From: Enterobacter chengduensis
Lineage (GTDB): Bacteria > Pseudomonadota > Gammaproteobacteria > Enterobacterales > Enterobacteriaceae
Direction of reading: 5' to 3'
Length of the DNA stretch: 64,000 nucleotides
Assembly (NCBI RefSeq): GCF_001984825.2
Contig: NZ_CP043318.1
Span: 3,906,001-3,970,000 of the forward strand
The position numbers were made by a program, and so were the translations under genes. Shown one piece after another: positions 26,957 to 35,164 of this stretch (positions within the stretch are counted from its first letter, which is position 1; every line of letters starts with the position of its first letter). The notes beneath the pieces were generated by a model that made no database searches, had not been told where the DNA came from, and saw nothing but the letters and a program-made list of their open reading frames with translations.

Positions 26957-28138
26957 TTACAGCGATTTTTTCAGGCGTTGAACCGCTTCCTTCAGCTCTT
27001 CGTCCGTTGGCGTGACAAACGACATGCGCAGCGTCGAATGGTCTGGCTCATGGCAGTAGAAAAATTCGCCCGGCACAAATACTACGCCGTTACTTAAGGT
27101 TTTTTCCAGCCAGCGCGTGGTATTCCCCCCATTTTTCATCGTCGCCCACAGGAACATGCCGCCTTTCGGCTTGTGGAAGGACATCACCTCGCCCAGCTCG
27201 GCTTCCAGTTCGTTGGCGAAGGTCTGATACTTCTGACGATAGGCTTCGCGGATCGTTTTGATCTGCCCGGCCAGACGCCCGGTTTTCAGATATTCGTACG
27301 TCATCAGCTGCGATAGCGTGCTGGTGTGAAGATCGGTGGTTTGCTTCAGGTTCACTACCGCGCGCTTCAGCCACTCCGGTACCAGCACCCAGCCCACGCG
27401 GGTGCCCGGCGCGAGAATTTTAGAGAAGGTCGAGGTATAGACCACGTTCTCTTCGTTGCCGATATCTTTGGCATGAGCGATTAACGGACGGAAGACCTCA
27501 TCGGTATAGTTAATTTCGCTGTACGGATCGTCTTCAATAATGACGAAGTCATAGCGCTGCGAGAGTTCCACCAGCTTTTTGCGACGCGCTTCAGAGAGCG
27601 TCACGCCGCCAGGGTTACCAAAGGTCGGAACGATATACACCGCTTTGATGCTTTTCTTTGCCGCCAGCGCTTCAAGTTCGTCGACCTTCATGCCGTCGCC
27701 GTCGGTGCCGACGGATTCAAAATTCGCCTGAGCCAGGCCAAAAACCTGCAGCGCGGCAAGATAGGTTGGACGCTCAACCACAACGGTATCACCCGGGTTA
27801 ATTAATGCACGCGCCAGCACGTCAAGCGATTGCTGTGAGCCAGAGGTCACCACCACGTCATCGGCTTTACAGGCAATGCCGCGTCCTTCGCAGATGCGCT
27901 GGATCTCTTCCCGCAGTCCCGGTACGCCTTCGGTCAGGCCGTACTGAAACGCCTCGCCAAAATGCTGGGATAATACGGCATCCGCGGCTATTTTCAGGCC
28001 TTCATGATCGAACAAAGCCGGGTTAGGGATCCCCCCACCCAGCGAAATGACGCCGGCCATTTTGCTATGTTTTAATAATTCACGGATGGCAGATGATTGC
28101 AGGCCCTGCGCGCTGCTGGCGAGTTTACTCACTGACAT
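26957..28138 (-). CDS. Fold-type I PLP-dependent aminotransferase (aminoadipate/aromatic class)
   Basis: This 393-residue protein is a class I/II aminotransferase. Visible motifs are ISLGGGIPNPALFD, GSQQSLDVLARALINPGD, the Asn/Pro pair TFGNPGG, DDPYSEINY, and the PLP lysine in TSTFSKILAPGTRVGW. It resembles 2-aminoadipate or multi-substrate transaminases (LysN-like). The start at 28138 follows AAGG; longer frames have no domain support. It is monocistronic, with a hairpin at 26920-26949 just past the stop. Confidence 0.88.
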   Translation of the reverse strand: MSVSKLASSAQGLQSSAIRELLKHSKMAGVISLGGGIPNPALFDHEGLKIAADAVLSQHFGEAFQYGLTEGVPGLREEIQRICEGRGIACKADDVVVTSGSQQSLDVLARALINPGDTVVVERPTYLAALQVFGLAQANFESVGTDGDGMKVDELEALAAKKSIKAVYIVPTFGNPGGVTLSEARRKKLVELSQRYDFVIIEDDPYSEINYTDEVFRPLIAHAKDIGNEENVVYTSTFSKILAPGTRVGWVLVPEWLKRAVVNLKQTTDLHTSTLSQLMTYEYLKTGRLAGQIKTIREAYRQKYQTFANELEAELGEVMSFHKPKGGMFLWATMKNGGNTTRWLEKTLSNGVVFVPGEFFYCHEPDHSTLRMSFVTPTDEELKEAVQRLKKSL

Positions 28139-28158
28139 TCTTTGCTTACCTTCTGTTT

Positions 28159-29046
28159 TTATAGTGTGCTCAATCTTAGCAGAATATGGGCGATAAATTC
28201 CGTCAGCTTGGGCAGGGGGCGTAAATCCTGACGCCACAATAAATGCACCGGCCTCGGCGCGGGCGTGAACGGCTCCAGCACCCGAATCAGCCTGCCGCTT
28301 TCCAGATCTTCGGCTACCAGCACTTCCGGCTGCAGCAGTAATCCCGCCCCGGATCTTGCGGCCATCCGCAGCCCGTAGCCGTCGTTGCATCTTAATACCG
28401 CGTCCCGTTTCCAGCGCACTTCGCCTTCCACACCCGGCAGCCGCCACTCGTTGCGTGCGGTCCAGACGCTGTGGGACAAGCAGAGATGATCCACCAGTTC
28501 GGCGGGCGATTGCGGCGTGCCGTGTCGCGCTAAATAGTCCGGTGCGGCGCAGATCACCATGTTGTAGGGACACAGGTATTTTGCCACCAGATCGTCGTTA
28601 TGAACGTCACCAATGCGGATGGCGAGATCGACGCCCTCCTCCACCAGATCGACCATCCGGTTAGTCAGATCCAATTCGACGCGCACCTGCGGGTAGCGCT
28701 GTAAAAAGGTTGCCGTCAGCGGGGCAATCACGCAGCCGCCAAACGACGTAGGTGCCGTGACGCGCAGGGTTCCGGCGGGCGCGGCGCGCAGGCGTTCAAC
28801 CGCGTTTTCGGCAATCGCGACCTGCTCCAACACCCGCTTCGCCTCGTCGAAATAGACGCGCCCGGCATCGGTCAGGCTTTGGCGCCGCGTGTTACGCTCC
28901 AGCAGGCGGGTGCCGAGCTGTGACTCCAGCAGCGCAACGTACTTTCCCACCATGACCGCCGACATCTCCAGCCGTGCAGCCGCCCCCGTGAAACTGCCGC
29001 TTTCAACCACCGCGATAAACGTTTCCATGCCGCGAAGCTTATCCAT
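28159..29046 (-). CDS. LysR-type transcriptional regulator
   Basis: The 295-residue protein has the LysR N-terminal winged helix-turn-helix (METFIAVVESGSFTGAAARL, VGKYVALLESQLGTRLLERN) and a type 2 periplasmic-binding-fold effector domain from about 90. It is divergent from the SDR-like gene at 29144 with a 97-bp gap, the usual layout for a LysR factor and its target. Confidence 0.92.
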   Translation of the reverse strand: MDKLRGMETFIAVVESGSFTGAAARLEMSAVMVGKYVALLESQLGTRLLERNTRRQSLTDAGRVYFDEAKRVLEQVAIAENAVERLRAAPAGTLRVTAPTSFGGCVIAPLTATFLQRYPQVRVELDLTNRMVDLVEEGVDLAIRIGDVHNDDLVAKYLCPYNMVICAAPDYLARHGTPQSPAELVDHLCLSHSVWTARNEWRLPGVEGEVRWKRDAVLRCNDGYGLRMAARSGAGLLLQPEVLVAEDLESGRLIRVLEPFTPAPRPVHLLWRQDLRPLPKLTEFIAHILLRLSTL

Positions 29047-29143
29047 ATTCCAAACCTCAGGTTAGCAATCTTCTAACTGTGGCCCAGTTTATCTGCATTT
29101 TTATTTATTAAAGAATGAAGGCTCACAACATAAGGAGTCGGCT

Positions 29144-29746
29144 ATGAAAATCGTCATTATTGGTGCCAGCGGTACGGTCGGTCGGGCAGTAGCGGAAGAG
29201 CTGAGTCGTCGCCACGAGGTCATCCGCGTCGGCCGCACGCAGGGCGACTATCGGGTAGATATCACCTCGCAGGCGAGCGTGCAGGCGCTGTTTGAGAAAA
29301 TCGGCAGGGTGGATGCCATTGTGTCCGCCAGCGGCGGCCTCCACTTCGGCCCGCTCGCGACCATGAAGGACAGCGACTTCAACCAGGGCCTGCAGGACAA
29401 GCTGCTGGGGCAGGTGCGCCTGGCGCTGACCGGCCAGCACTACCTCAACGAAGGCGGCTCGATTACGCTGATAAGCGGGATTGTCGCGCACGAGCCGATT
29501 GCGCAGGGGGTGAATGCCACCACGGTGAACGCCGCGCTGGAAGGGTTCGTTCGCGCCGCCGCCTGCGAACTGCCGCGCGGGATCCGCATCAACCTGATTA
29601 GCCCGACGGTCCTGACGGAATCCGCTGAAGCATACGACGGCTTCTTCCCGGGCTTTGAGAGCGTCCCCGCCGCAACCGTGGCCCAGGCCTACCGTCGCAG
29701 CGTGGAAGGAGTGCAGAGCGGGCGGGTGTATAAGGTCGGGTATTAA
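29144..29746 (+). CDS. Short-chain dehydrogenase-like protein lacking YxxxK
   Basis: The 200-residue protein has the N-terminal Rossmann motif GASGTVGRAVAEE, VDAIVSASGG and TLISGIVAHEPIAQG, all typical of short SDRs. At the position of the catalytic Tyr-x3-Lys it reads GVNATTVNAALEGF, so the usual active site is missing. It may use another mechanism or act as a nucleotide-binding regulator. A likely target of the divergent LysR regulator. Its 3' end overlaps the opposing methyltransferase by 4 bp. Confidence 0.88.
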   Translation: MKIVIIGASGTVGRAVAEELSRRHEVIRVGRTQGDYRVDITSQASVQALFEKIGRVDAIVSASGGLHFGPLATMKDSDFNQGLQDKLLGQVRLALTGQHYLNEGGSITLISGIVAHEPIAQGVNATTVNAALEGFVRAAACELPRGIRINLISPTVLTESAEAYDGFFPGFESVPAATVAQAYRRSVEGVQSGRVYKVGY

Positions 29747-30474
29747 GCCTTGCGGGCGGCCATCAGCACCAGCATCGGGCGCTCCGCCTCTTCGGCCAGC
29801 GCGGGCCAGGCATCGACCTGCGCCTGCGTGGGTCCCCACTCATTGACGTCGCTTATCGTTAACCCGGCCTTGATCAGCGCGTTAAGCGTAGTGCCCAGCG
29901 TGCGGTGATACTTAATCACCCCGTCCGCCAGCCAGTTGCTGACGCGCTTGCCTTCGTCCTGATAGTGATTCACGCCCCAGAACCGCTCGCCGTTATCGTC
30001 GGTCAGCCAGCCCTGACGCGTGGCGCTGGTGTAAATGGGGTGCTCCATCGAAAAAACCAGGCTGCCGCCGGGTTTGAGCGCGCGCTGAACGTTGGCGAAT
30101 AGCGTGTCCAGTTCCTGGAGGTAGTGCAGCGCAAGCGAGCTGTAAACAAGGTCGAGGCTGTTTTCGTCGAGCCTGAGCGACTCCAGATCGCTGTGCTGAT
30201 ACCGGATCTGTGGGTCCGCGGTAAGCTCTGCTGCCCGGGCAAGCATCTTTTCGGAAATATCAACGCCCGTGACGTCAGACGCGCCCAGTTCACGGGCGGC
30301 ACGGCAGAACCAGCCGTAGCCGCAGCCGAGATCGACAACCGATTTACCGGTTAAATCAGGCAGCATGTTTTTCAGCGCGGGCCACTCCGGCGCGCCGTCC
30401 AGGCCCTGCACCGAGCGCGGAAGCTGGGCGTAGCCTTCGAAAAATGCCGGATTGTCGTAGATGTTTTGTGCCAT
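29743..30474 (-). CDS. Class I SAM-dependent methyltransferase
   Basis: The 243-residue protein has motif I VVDLGCGYGWFCRAARELGA, motif II VTGVDISEKML and motif IV LDLVYSSLALHY, followed by LKPGGSLVFSMEHP. It belongs to the Methyltransf_11/25 type. The substrate cannot be deduced; a small molecule is likely from the compact size. A perfect 12-bp palindrome lies about 30 bp upstream of its start. Confidence 0.88.
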   Translation of the reverse strand: MAQNIYDNPAFFEGYAQLPRSVQGLDGAPEWPALKNMLPDLTGKSVVDLGCGYGWFCRAARELGASDVTGVDISEKMLARAAELTADPQIRYQHSDLESLRLDENSLDLVYSSLALHYLQELDTLFANVQRALKPGGSLVFSMEHPIYTSATRQGWLTDDNGERFWGVNHYQDEGKRVSNWLADGVIKYHRTLGTTLNALIKAGLTISDVNEWGPTQAQVDAWPALAEEAERPMLVLMAARKA

Positions 30475-30502
30475 GGCAGATCCCTCTTAAAGAACGTGCA
30501 TA

Positions 30503-30514
30503 GCAGTATACTGC
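30503..30514. promoter_or_regulatory. 12-bp palindrome upstream of the methyltransferase gene
   Basis: GCAGTATACTGC is a perfect dyad 29 bp before the methyltransferase ATG. It contains TATACT, a good -10 hexamer, on the coding strand. It may be an operator overlapping the promoter. Confidence 0.4.
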
Positions 30515-30517
30515 ATT

Positions 30518-30548
30518 GTCGGGCGGCGGCCTCGCCTTACCCGACCTG
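30518..30548. repeat. REP-like palindrome
   Basis: GTCGGGCGGCGGCCTCGCC followed by TTACCCGACCTGC has the enterobacterial REP shape, between the methyltransferase and yqaE. Confidence 0.6.
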
Positions 30549-30596
30549 CAAAACGCGCCCAGAATTCGCGTATGCCAACCGACAGCTAAGGCGGGC

Positions 30597-30755
30597 CTAG
30601 CTTTTAGTTTGTACCCAAAACGCGTGGATAAGACCGGGGATGTAGCCCAGCAGGGTCAGAATAATATTCAGGATAAACGCCCAGCCAAACCCCTTGCCGA
30701 GCAGCACCCCCAGCGGAGGGAGAATAATCGTAAAGACAACACGCCAAAAACCCAT
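30597..30755 (-). CDS. yqaE: YqaE/Pmp3 family small membrane protein
   Basis: The 52-residue protein has two transmembrane helices (VVFTIILPPLGVLLGKG; AFILNIILTLLGYIPGLIHAF) and the Pmp3/UPF0057 signature. Homologues influence membrane potential and are stress-induced. The ATG at 30755 is preceded by GGAGTG; a longer frame is not supported by the family length. Adjacent to ygaV as in E. coli. Confidence 0.92.
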   Translation of the reverse strand: MGFWRVVFTIILPPLGVLLGKGFGWAFILNIILTLLGYIPGLIHAFWVQTKS

Positions 30756-30934
30756 AAACACTCCGTATACGCTAACCAGTTGAAAATAAAAAAGAGTAAT
30801 GACTGTAAGCGTAGCCAGCTTATCGGCTTCTGCCATTCAGACCCGTCCCATTTACCCTCTTTTACGCTTTTAACGCTGGCGTAACGTGCGATATTACTTT
30901 AGAATTAACTTAATTAAGATAATGCTAAAATAAT

Positions 30935-31234
30935 ATGACCGAACTTGAACAACTCCAGGCCAGCGCCGAGCAGGCGGCCGCACTGCTGAAAGCCATGAGC
31001 AACTCCCGTCGGCTGCTGATCCTCTGCACGTTATGCGGGGCGCCCGGCACCAGCGCGGGCGACCTGGCGCGCGCGACGGGGCTGAGTCCTTCCGCCACGT
31101 CGCAGCATCTGGCGCGCATGCGTGAGGAAGGGCTTATCGACAGCACCCGCGAGGCGCAGCGCATTCTGTACTTCATTAAAAACGATGCGGTACATCAGCT
31201 CATCAGCACCCTGAAAACCCTTTACTGCCCGTAA
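30935..31234 (+). CDS. ygaV: ArsR/SmtB-family regulator YgaV
   Basis: This 99-residue winged-helix repressor has the recognition helix in GLSPSATSQHLARMREEG. YgaV in E. coli is a redox- and (poly)sulfide-responsive autoregulator of the ygaVP operon. Cys residues in CTLCGAPG and YCP may be the sensing thiols. ygaP follows after 9 bases. Confidence 0.93.
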   Translation: MTELEQLQASAEQAAALLKAMSNSRRLLILCTLCGAPGTSAGDLARATGLSPSATSQHLARMREEGLIDSTREAQRILYFIKNDAVHQLISTLKTLYCP

Positions 31235-31243
31235 GGAGCGCCC

Positions 31244-31765
31244 ATGTCACTTCCTCTTCTTTCGCCTCGCGAAGCCAATGCCCGCATCGCCGAAGGCGCA
31301 ATACTGATTGATATTCGCGATAGCGACGAGTACGCCCGCGAGCATATTCCCGCCGCGAGGCTGGTGCCGCTGGAAACCTTACCCGGCGGTCTGAACGCGC
31401 AGGCGGGTGAGACGGTGATTTTTCACTGCCAGTCTGGCGCCCGAACGTCGGGGAATGCCGACCGCCTTGCTCAGGCCGCCGCGCCCGCTCGGGCATTTGT
31501 GGTCGAAGGTGGCATTCAGGGCTGGAAGCAGGCCGGACTGCCGACCGTCGAAGACAGATCCCAGCCGCTGCCGCTGATGCGTCAGGTGCAAATTGCCGCC
31601 GGGCTATTGATACTCTGCGGCGTGGTGCTGGGCTATGGCGTCTCCAGCGGCTTTTTCCTGCTCAGCGGTTTTGTAGGAGCCGGACTGCTGTTCGCCGGAG
31701 TGACGGGCTTTTGCAGCATGGCGAAACTGCTCAAGGTTATGCCCTGGAACCGTCGTACCTCATAA
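31244..31765 (+). CDS. ygaP: Inner-membrane rhodanese YgaP
   Basis: The 173-residue protein has an N-terminal rhodanese domain with the active-site cysteine loop [12 protein letters not shown] (Cys65). Two transmembrane helices follow (about 113-133 and 138-160). It transfers sulfane sulfur from thiosulfate and works with YgaV in sulfide metabolism. Confidence 0.94.
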   Translation: MSLPLLSPREANARIAEGAILIDIRDSDEYAREHIPAARLVPLETLPGGLNAQAGETVIFHCQSGARTSGNADRLAQAAAPARAFVVEGGIQGWKQAGLPTVEDRSQPLPLMRQVQIAAGLLILCGVVLGYGVSSGFFLLSGFVGAGLLFAGVTGFCSMAKLLKVMPWNRRTS

Positions 31766-31844
31766 GCAGTAATTGGTGAAAGTCACTGTACCCGGCGCCA
31801 CGCGTGGGCTAAGGTGAAGATCGCTAAAACGATGAGGAGGTAAT

Positions 31845-32024
31845 ATGTTTTCTGTCGGTGACTATGTGCAGCCGCGTAAAGGCGGCCCGAAACTGAAAGT
31901 GCTCGAAGTGAACGGTGACACCCTTGTGGCGGTTCAGGCCAGCAATGAACAAGGCGAGAAATATACGCTGAAAGCGGCCGATGTAGCGCCGTATACCGAA
32001 GAAGGTGATTTCGGCGTCTGCTAA
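31845..32024 (+). CDS. DUF2158 (YodC-like) small protein
   Basis: A 59-codon gene starts with MFSVGDYVQPRKGGPK and ends GDFGVC. AGGAGG lies 6 nt upstream of the ATG, close to ideal. The opening VGDxVxxxxGGP is the DUF2158 signature. It is probably a soluble beta-rich protein of unknown function. It sits between ygaP and stpA and is terminated by the hairpin at 32033. Confidence 0.85.
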   Translation: MFSVGDYVQPRKGGPKLKVLEVNGDTLVAVQASNEQGEKYTLKAADVAPYTEEGDFGVC

Positions 32025-32032
32025 ACAGACAG

Positions 32033-32054
32033 CCGGGCGGAATATTCCGCCCGG
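32033..32054. terminator. Bidirectional terminator between the DUF2158 gene and stpA
   Basis: CCGGGCGG and CCGCCCGG arms flank AATATT between two convergent genes. T-runs are weak, but the position fits a shared terminator. Confidence 0.75.
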
Positions 32055-32062
32055 TTATCGCC

Positions 32063-32467
32063 TTAGATCAGAAAATCATCCAGTGATTTCCCGTTTGCCA
32101 GCGCGCTGGCAATAGGCTTCGGCGTGCGGCCCTGGCCGGTCCACGTTTTTTCTTCACCGTTCTGGTCAATAAAGCGATATTTCGCTTCACGCGGCTTACG
32201 CTTTTTCGTGGGCTTACCCGCCTGCGCAAGCTCAGAACCCAGCAGATCGGTCGGTGAAATACCATCGGCTTTCATCAGCTCCAGCAGGGTATTAATTTTT
32301 TCCTGCTGCTCAGCGCGCTGCTGCTCTAATTCCGCCTGCTCACTCCGTTTCTCTTCAGCAACGACCCTGACCTTTTCCAGCATTTCCTCAAGAACGTCCA
32401 GGGTTAATTCGCGCGCCATGGCGCGCAGAGTTCGGATATTATTAAGATTCTGTAACGTCAAAGACAT
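32063..32467 (-). CDS. stpA: Nucleoid-associated protein StpA (H-NS paralogue)
   Basis: The 134-residue protein has an N-terminal coiled-coil dimerisation region (LEEMLEKVRVVAEEKRSE), a linker, and the DNA-binding C-terminus with the H-NS motif TWTGQGRTPKPIASAL. StpA silences AT-rich and transferred DNA and has RNA chaperone activity. The start at 32467 matches the family; a longer frame to 32509 is unlikely. Its neighbours ygaP and alaE are as in E. coli. Confidence 0.95.
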   Translation of the reverse strand: MSLTLQNLNNIRTLRAMARELTLDVLEEMLEKVRVVAEEKRSEQAELEQQRAEQQEKINTLLELMKADGISPTDLLGSELAQAGKPTKKRKPREAKYRFIDQNGEEKTWTGQGRTPKPIASALANGKSLDDFLI

Positions 32468-32960
32468 ATTATTTGAAAACCTTCTCTTTAGGGTAAATAG
32501 ATAAATCACCGTCAGAATAATTCATTTTCGTGGAAATATCTACCCGCGGGGTCGTTATGCCAATAATGTGAATAGCGTTTACTGTAACCCTTAATATTAT
32601 CTTAGCCGCTTGTAGAATTCGCACAGATTCAATCACCATACCAATATAAATGGCCAACTTTAATCCAAATCTCAGCATTCCTCGCCCCTTACGGGCGGAT
32701 TGATTTAACCTGCAACGCCAAAAACATTAACTATATGATTTTTATATAAAATACTTTAAGCGAGACAGATTATAACGAACCGAACAAAAAACAACCAAAT
32801 TTAGAGAATTTTGTGGACAAAATGCGATTAAATAAAAATTAATCACTAGTTGTTAGTTCAAACATAGAGATATACGCTATACACGCCAAACAAACCAACC
32901 TAAAGCACTAGACGCTTCGGGAAAATCGTTTCTTTTGTGTTCTTCTCAAGGAGTTCAGAC
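32468..32960. promoter_or_regulatory. Divergent AT-rich control region of stpA and alaE
   Basis: The 493-bp stretch is AT-rich from about 32700 to 32900 and holds no convincing gene. Both promoters should lie here. AT tracts near stpA fit its known repression by H-NS and itself. I assign no individual elements. Confidence 0.6.
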
Positions 32961-33410
32961 ATGTTCTCACCGCAATCACGCCTTCGCCATGCCGTGGCGG
33001 ATACTTTCGCGATGGTTGTCTACTGTTCCGTTGTGAACATGCTGATCGAAATATTCCTCTCAGGAATGACCTTCGAGCAGTCACTTTCTTCTCGTCTGGT
33101 GGCTATCCCGGTCAATATCGTTATTGCCTGGCCTTATGGTTTATATCGCGATGCCGTTATGCGTTTCGCGCGTCGTATCAGCCCTGCAGGCTGGGTGAAA
33201 AACCTGGCGGACGTGCTGGCGTATGTGACGTTCCAGTCTCCGGTTTACGTGGCCATTCTGCTGACGGTGGGTGCGGACTGGCACCAAATCGCGGCGGCGG
33301 TCAGTTCGAATATTGTGGTTTCAATGCTGATGGGCGCGGTATACGGCTATTTCCTCGACTACTGCCGCCGCCTGTTCAAGGTCAGCCAGTACAGCCAGGC
33401 AAAAGCATGA
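32961..33410 (+). CDS. alaE: L-alanine exporter AlaE
   Basis: This 149-residue inner-membrane protein (formerly YgaW) has about four transmembrane helices, for example [16 protein letters not shown] and [17 protein letters not shown]. AlaE exports excess L-alanine. The start at 32961 has AAGGAG 9 nt upstream. Confidence 0.95.
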   Translation: MFSPQSRLRHAVADTFAMVVYCSVVNMLIEIFLSGMTFEQSLSSRLVAIPVNIVIAWPYGLYRDAVMRFARRISPAGWVKNLADVLAYVTFQSPVYVAILLTVGADWHQIAAAVSSNIVVSMLMGAVYGYFLDYCRRLFKVSQYSQAKA

Positions 33411-33416
33411 TGTGGG

Positions 33417-33438
33417 GCGACTGGCGCAGGCCAGTCGC
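33417..33438. terminator. Hairpin between convergent alaE and ygaC
   Basis: GCGACTGGC pairs with GCCAGTCGC around four bases, between the two stop codons. Probably a shared terminator. Confidence 0.7.
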
Positions 33439-33442
33439 GAAT

Positions 33443-33787
33443 TTACTGTACGTCGCCGAACAGCCCCTTCAAAAAGCGCTCCAGCGCCATACGCGAACTG
33501 AAACCATGCGGAATACCATAATGCTCATGCCGCTCCCCGCCTAAATAGAGCGGAAATTGCTGATAGTGATCGCAGGTTTTAATATCCGAGGCAGGTTCAG
33601 CAAATGACAGACTTCTGTCTTTCAGCGTCGGGTGAATAATGAGCGCGGTACGTCCCATTCTTGCTTCGCGATTAACGTAAACATAATTCTCGCCGCGGCG
33701 ATATCCATACGCTTTTGACGTCACCTCATCCATGGTGAATCCCTCTTTTTCAAGAACGCGCGCCACCTCATCAGGTCGTAAATACAT
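33443..33787 (-). CDS. ygaC: Conserved protein YgaC
   Basis: The 114-residue soluble protein starts [17 protein letters not shown] and contains [19 protein letters not shown], matching E. coli YgaC (DUF2002). Its function is unknown; in E. coli it is reported in the Fur regulon. It is divergent from ygaM. Confidence 0.92.
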   Translation of the reverse strand: MYLRPDEVARVLEKEGFTMDEVTSKAYGYRRGENYVYVNREARMGRTALIIHPTLKDRSLSFAEPASDIKTCDHYQQFPLYLGGERHEHYGIPHGFSSRMALERFLKGLFGDVQ

Positions 33788-33947
33788 ATCTTTTCCTCGT
33801 TATCTTTTCCTGCCCGGCAACCTTACAGTATTCAGCATTGGCTGGGCTTTCAGAATAGTCCATAAACTGGCGATTAACGCGTGATGCGCTTCAGATATTA
33901 AATTTCTGAACTAAACTAAACGGGAACACAAAATTACGGAGGATCGT

Positions 33948-34274
33948 ATGTTTAACAGACCGAACCGAAACGATATTAATGACGACGCTCAGGATATTCG
34001 TAATGATGTCAGCCAATTAGCGGATACGCTGGAAGAAGTGCTGAAGTCCTGGGGAACTGACGCAAAGGACGAAGCGGATGCCGCAAAACGTAAGGCTCAG
34101 TCTCTGCTCCGTGAAACCCGTGCTCGCATGAACGGACGCTCACGCGCCACGCAGGCTGCCTGCGATATGGCAAGCTGTGCTACGACCTTCGTGCGTGAAA
34201 AACCGCTATGCACTCTGGGAACCGTCGCGGCGGTCGGCATCTTCGTGGGTGCCCTGCTCAGCCTGCGTAAATAA
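33948..34274 (+). CDS. ygaM: DUF883 family protein YgaM
   Basis: The 108-residue protein has a long charged helix and a C-terminal transmembrane segment (LGTVAAVGIFVGALLSL). This is the ElaB/YqjD/YgaM architecture of inner-membrane-anchored, ribosome-associated stationary-phase proteins. ACGGAGG lies upstream of the ATG. Confidence 0.93.
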   Translation: MFNRPNRNDINDDAQDIRNDVSQLADTLEEVLKSWGTDAKDEADAAKRKAQSLLRETRARMNGRSRATQAACDMASCATTFVREKPLCTLGTVAAVGIFVGALLSLRK

Positions 34275-34287
34275 GCCTGCGTTTTCG

Positions 34288-34320
34288 GCCCCGGTAGCTT
34301 CAGGCTCCGGGGCTTTTCTT
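34288..34320 (+). terminator. ygaM terminator
   Basis: GCCCCGG pairs with CCGGGGC and is followed by TTTTCTTTG, 14 bases after the ygaM stop codon. Confidence 0.88.
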
Positions 34321-34398
34321 TGTCTTCTCGCCTGAAAAGCCCGCACAGAGCGCCCTGCCCCGCTGTGCTCATCACATGGGCAATATCAATCTAAATTT

Positions 34399-34446
34399 CC
34401 CATATCTTGTATGGTTGAAACTTAAGGCAACTACATCTAGTATCCC
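34399..34446 (+). promoter_or_regulatory. Two NrdR-like boxes upstream of nrdHIEF
   Basis: Two similar motifs, ATATCTTGTAT (34402-34412) and ACATCTAGTAT (34433-34443), lie 31 bp apart, three helical turns, about 75-115 bp upstream of nrdH. NrdR binds paired boxes with this spacing at ribonucleotide reductase promoters and represses when dATP is high. Identification is by similarity and spacing. Confidence 0.6.
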
Positions 34447-34517
34447 TCTTAGCAAGACAGACACAACCTGACGCGATGATTCGCGCCGCCTTCTCATTTT
34501 AAATGGAAATACGAATC

Positions 34518-34757
34518 ATGAGCATTATTATTTACACACGTAACGATTGTGTTCAGTGCCACGCCACCAGGCGGGCGATGGAGAGCCGCGGCGTGGCGTT
34601 TGAGATGGTGAATATTGACCAGGTACCCGAGGCCGCCGATACCCTGCGCGCCAGGGGTTTTCGCCAGCTTCCGGTGGTCGTTGCCGGGGAGACAAGCTGG
34701 TCTGGCTTTCGCCCGGACATGATTAACCGCCTCGCCGCACAGGTCACCCGGGCGTGA
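34518..34757 (+). CDS. nrdH: Glutaredoxin-like NrdH
   Basis: This 79-residue thioredoxin-fold protein has the redox motif CVQC (residues 11-14) and the family motif WSGFRPDMI. It is the electron donor for NrdEF and is reduced by thioredoxin reductase. I use the second ATG at 34518; one at 34503 would add five residues. It overlaps nrdI by 4 bp. Confidence 0.95.
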   Translation: MSIIIYTRNDCVQCHATRRAMESRGVAFEMVNIDQVPEAADTLRARGFRQLPVVVAGETSWSGFRPDMINRLAAQVTRA

Positions 34758-35164
34758 GTGGGCTGGTTTTCTTCTCCAGCAGCTCGGAAAACACGCTCCG
34801 CTTCATCGAGCGCGTCGGGCTGCCCGCGGTTCGCATCCCGCTCAACGAGCGGGAGCGGATCCGGGTAGAAGAGCCTTACATTCTGGTGGTGCCCAGCTAT
34901 GGCGGTGGCGGTACGGCAGGTGCCGTGCCTCGTCAGGCGATCCGCTTTCTGAACGATCCCCACAATCGCGGGCTAATCCGCGGCGTTATTGCGGCAGGGA
35001 ATCGCAATTTCGGCGATGCCTTTGGCCGCGCCGGGGACGTCATCTCTCAAAAATGCGGCGTGCCGTATCTCTATCGTTTTGAGCTGATGGGGACACAGCA
35101 GGACGTCGAAAACGTGCGTAAAGGAGTGAACGAATTTTGGCAACGACAACCGCAGAACGGGTGA
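34754..35164 (+). CDS. nrdI: Flavodoxin-like NrdI
   Basis: The 136-residue protein starts with GTG inside the nrdH stop (GTGA overlap). FMN-binding loops are visible as FFSSSSENT and [16 protein letters not shown]. NrdI supplies the oxidant needed to assemble the dimanganese-tyrosyl cofactor of NrdF. Its 3' end overlaps nrdE by 28 bp. Confidence 0.95.
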   Translation: MSGLVFFSSSSENTLRFIERVGLPAVRIPLNERERIRVEEPYILVVPSYGGGGTAGAVPRQAIRFLNDPHNRGLIRGVIAAGNRNFGDAFGRAGDVISQKCGVPYLYRFELMGTQQDVENVRKGVNEFWQRQPQNG

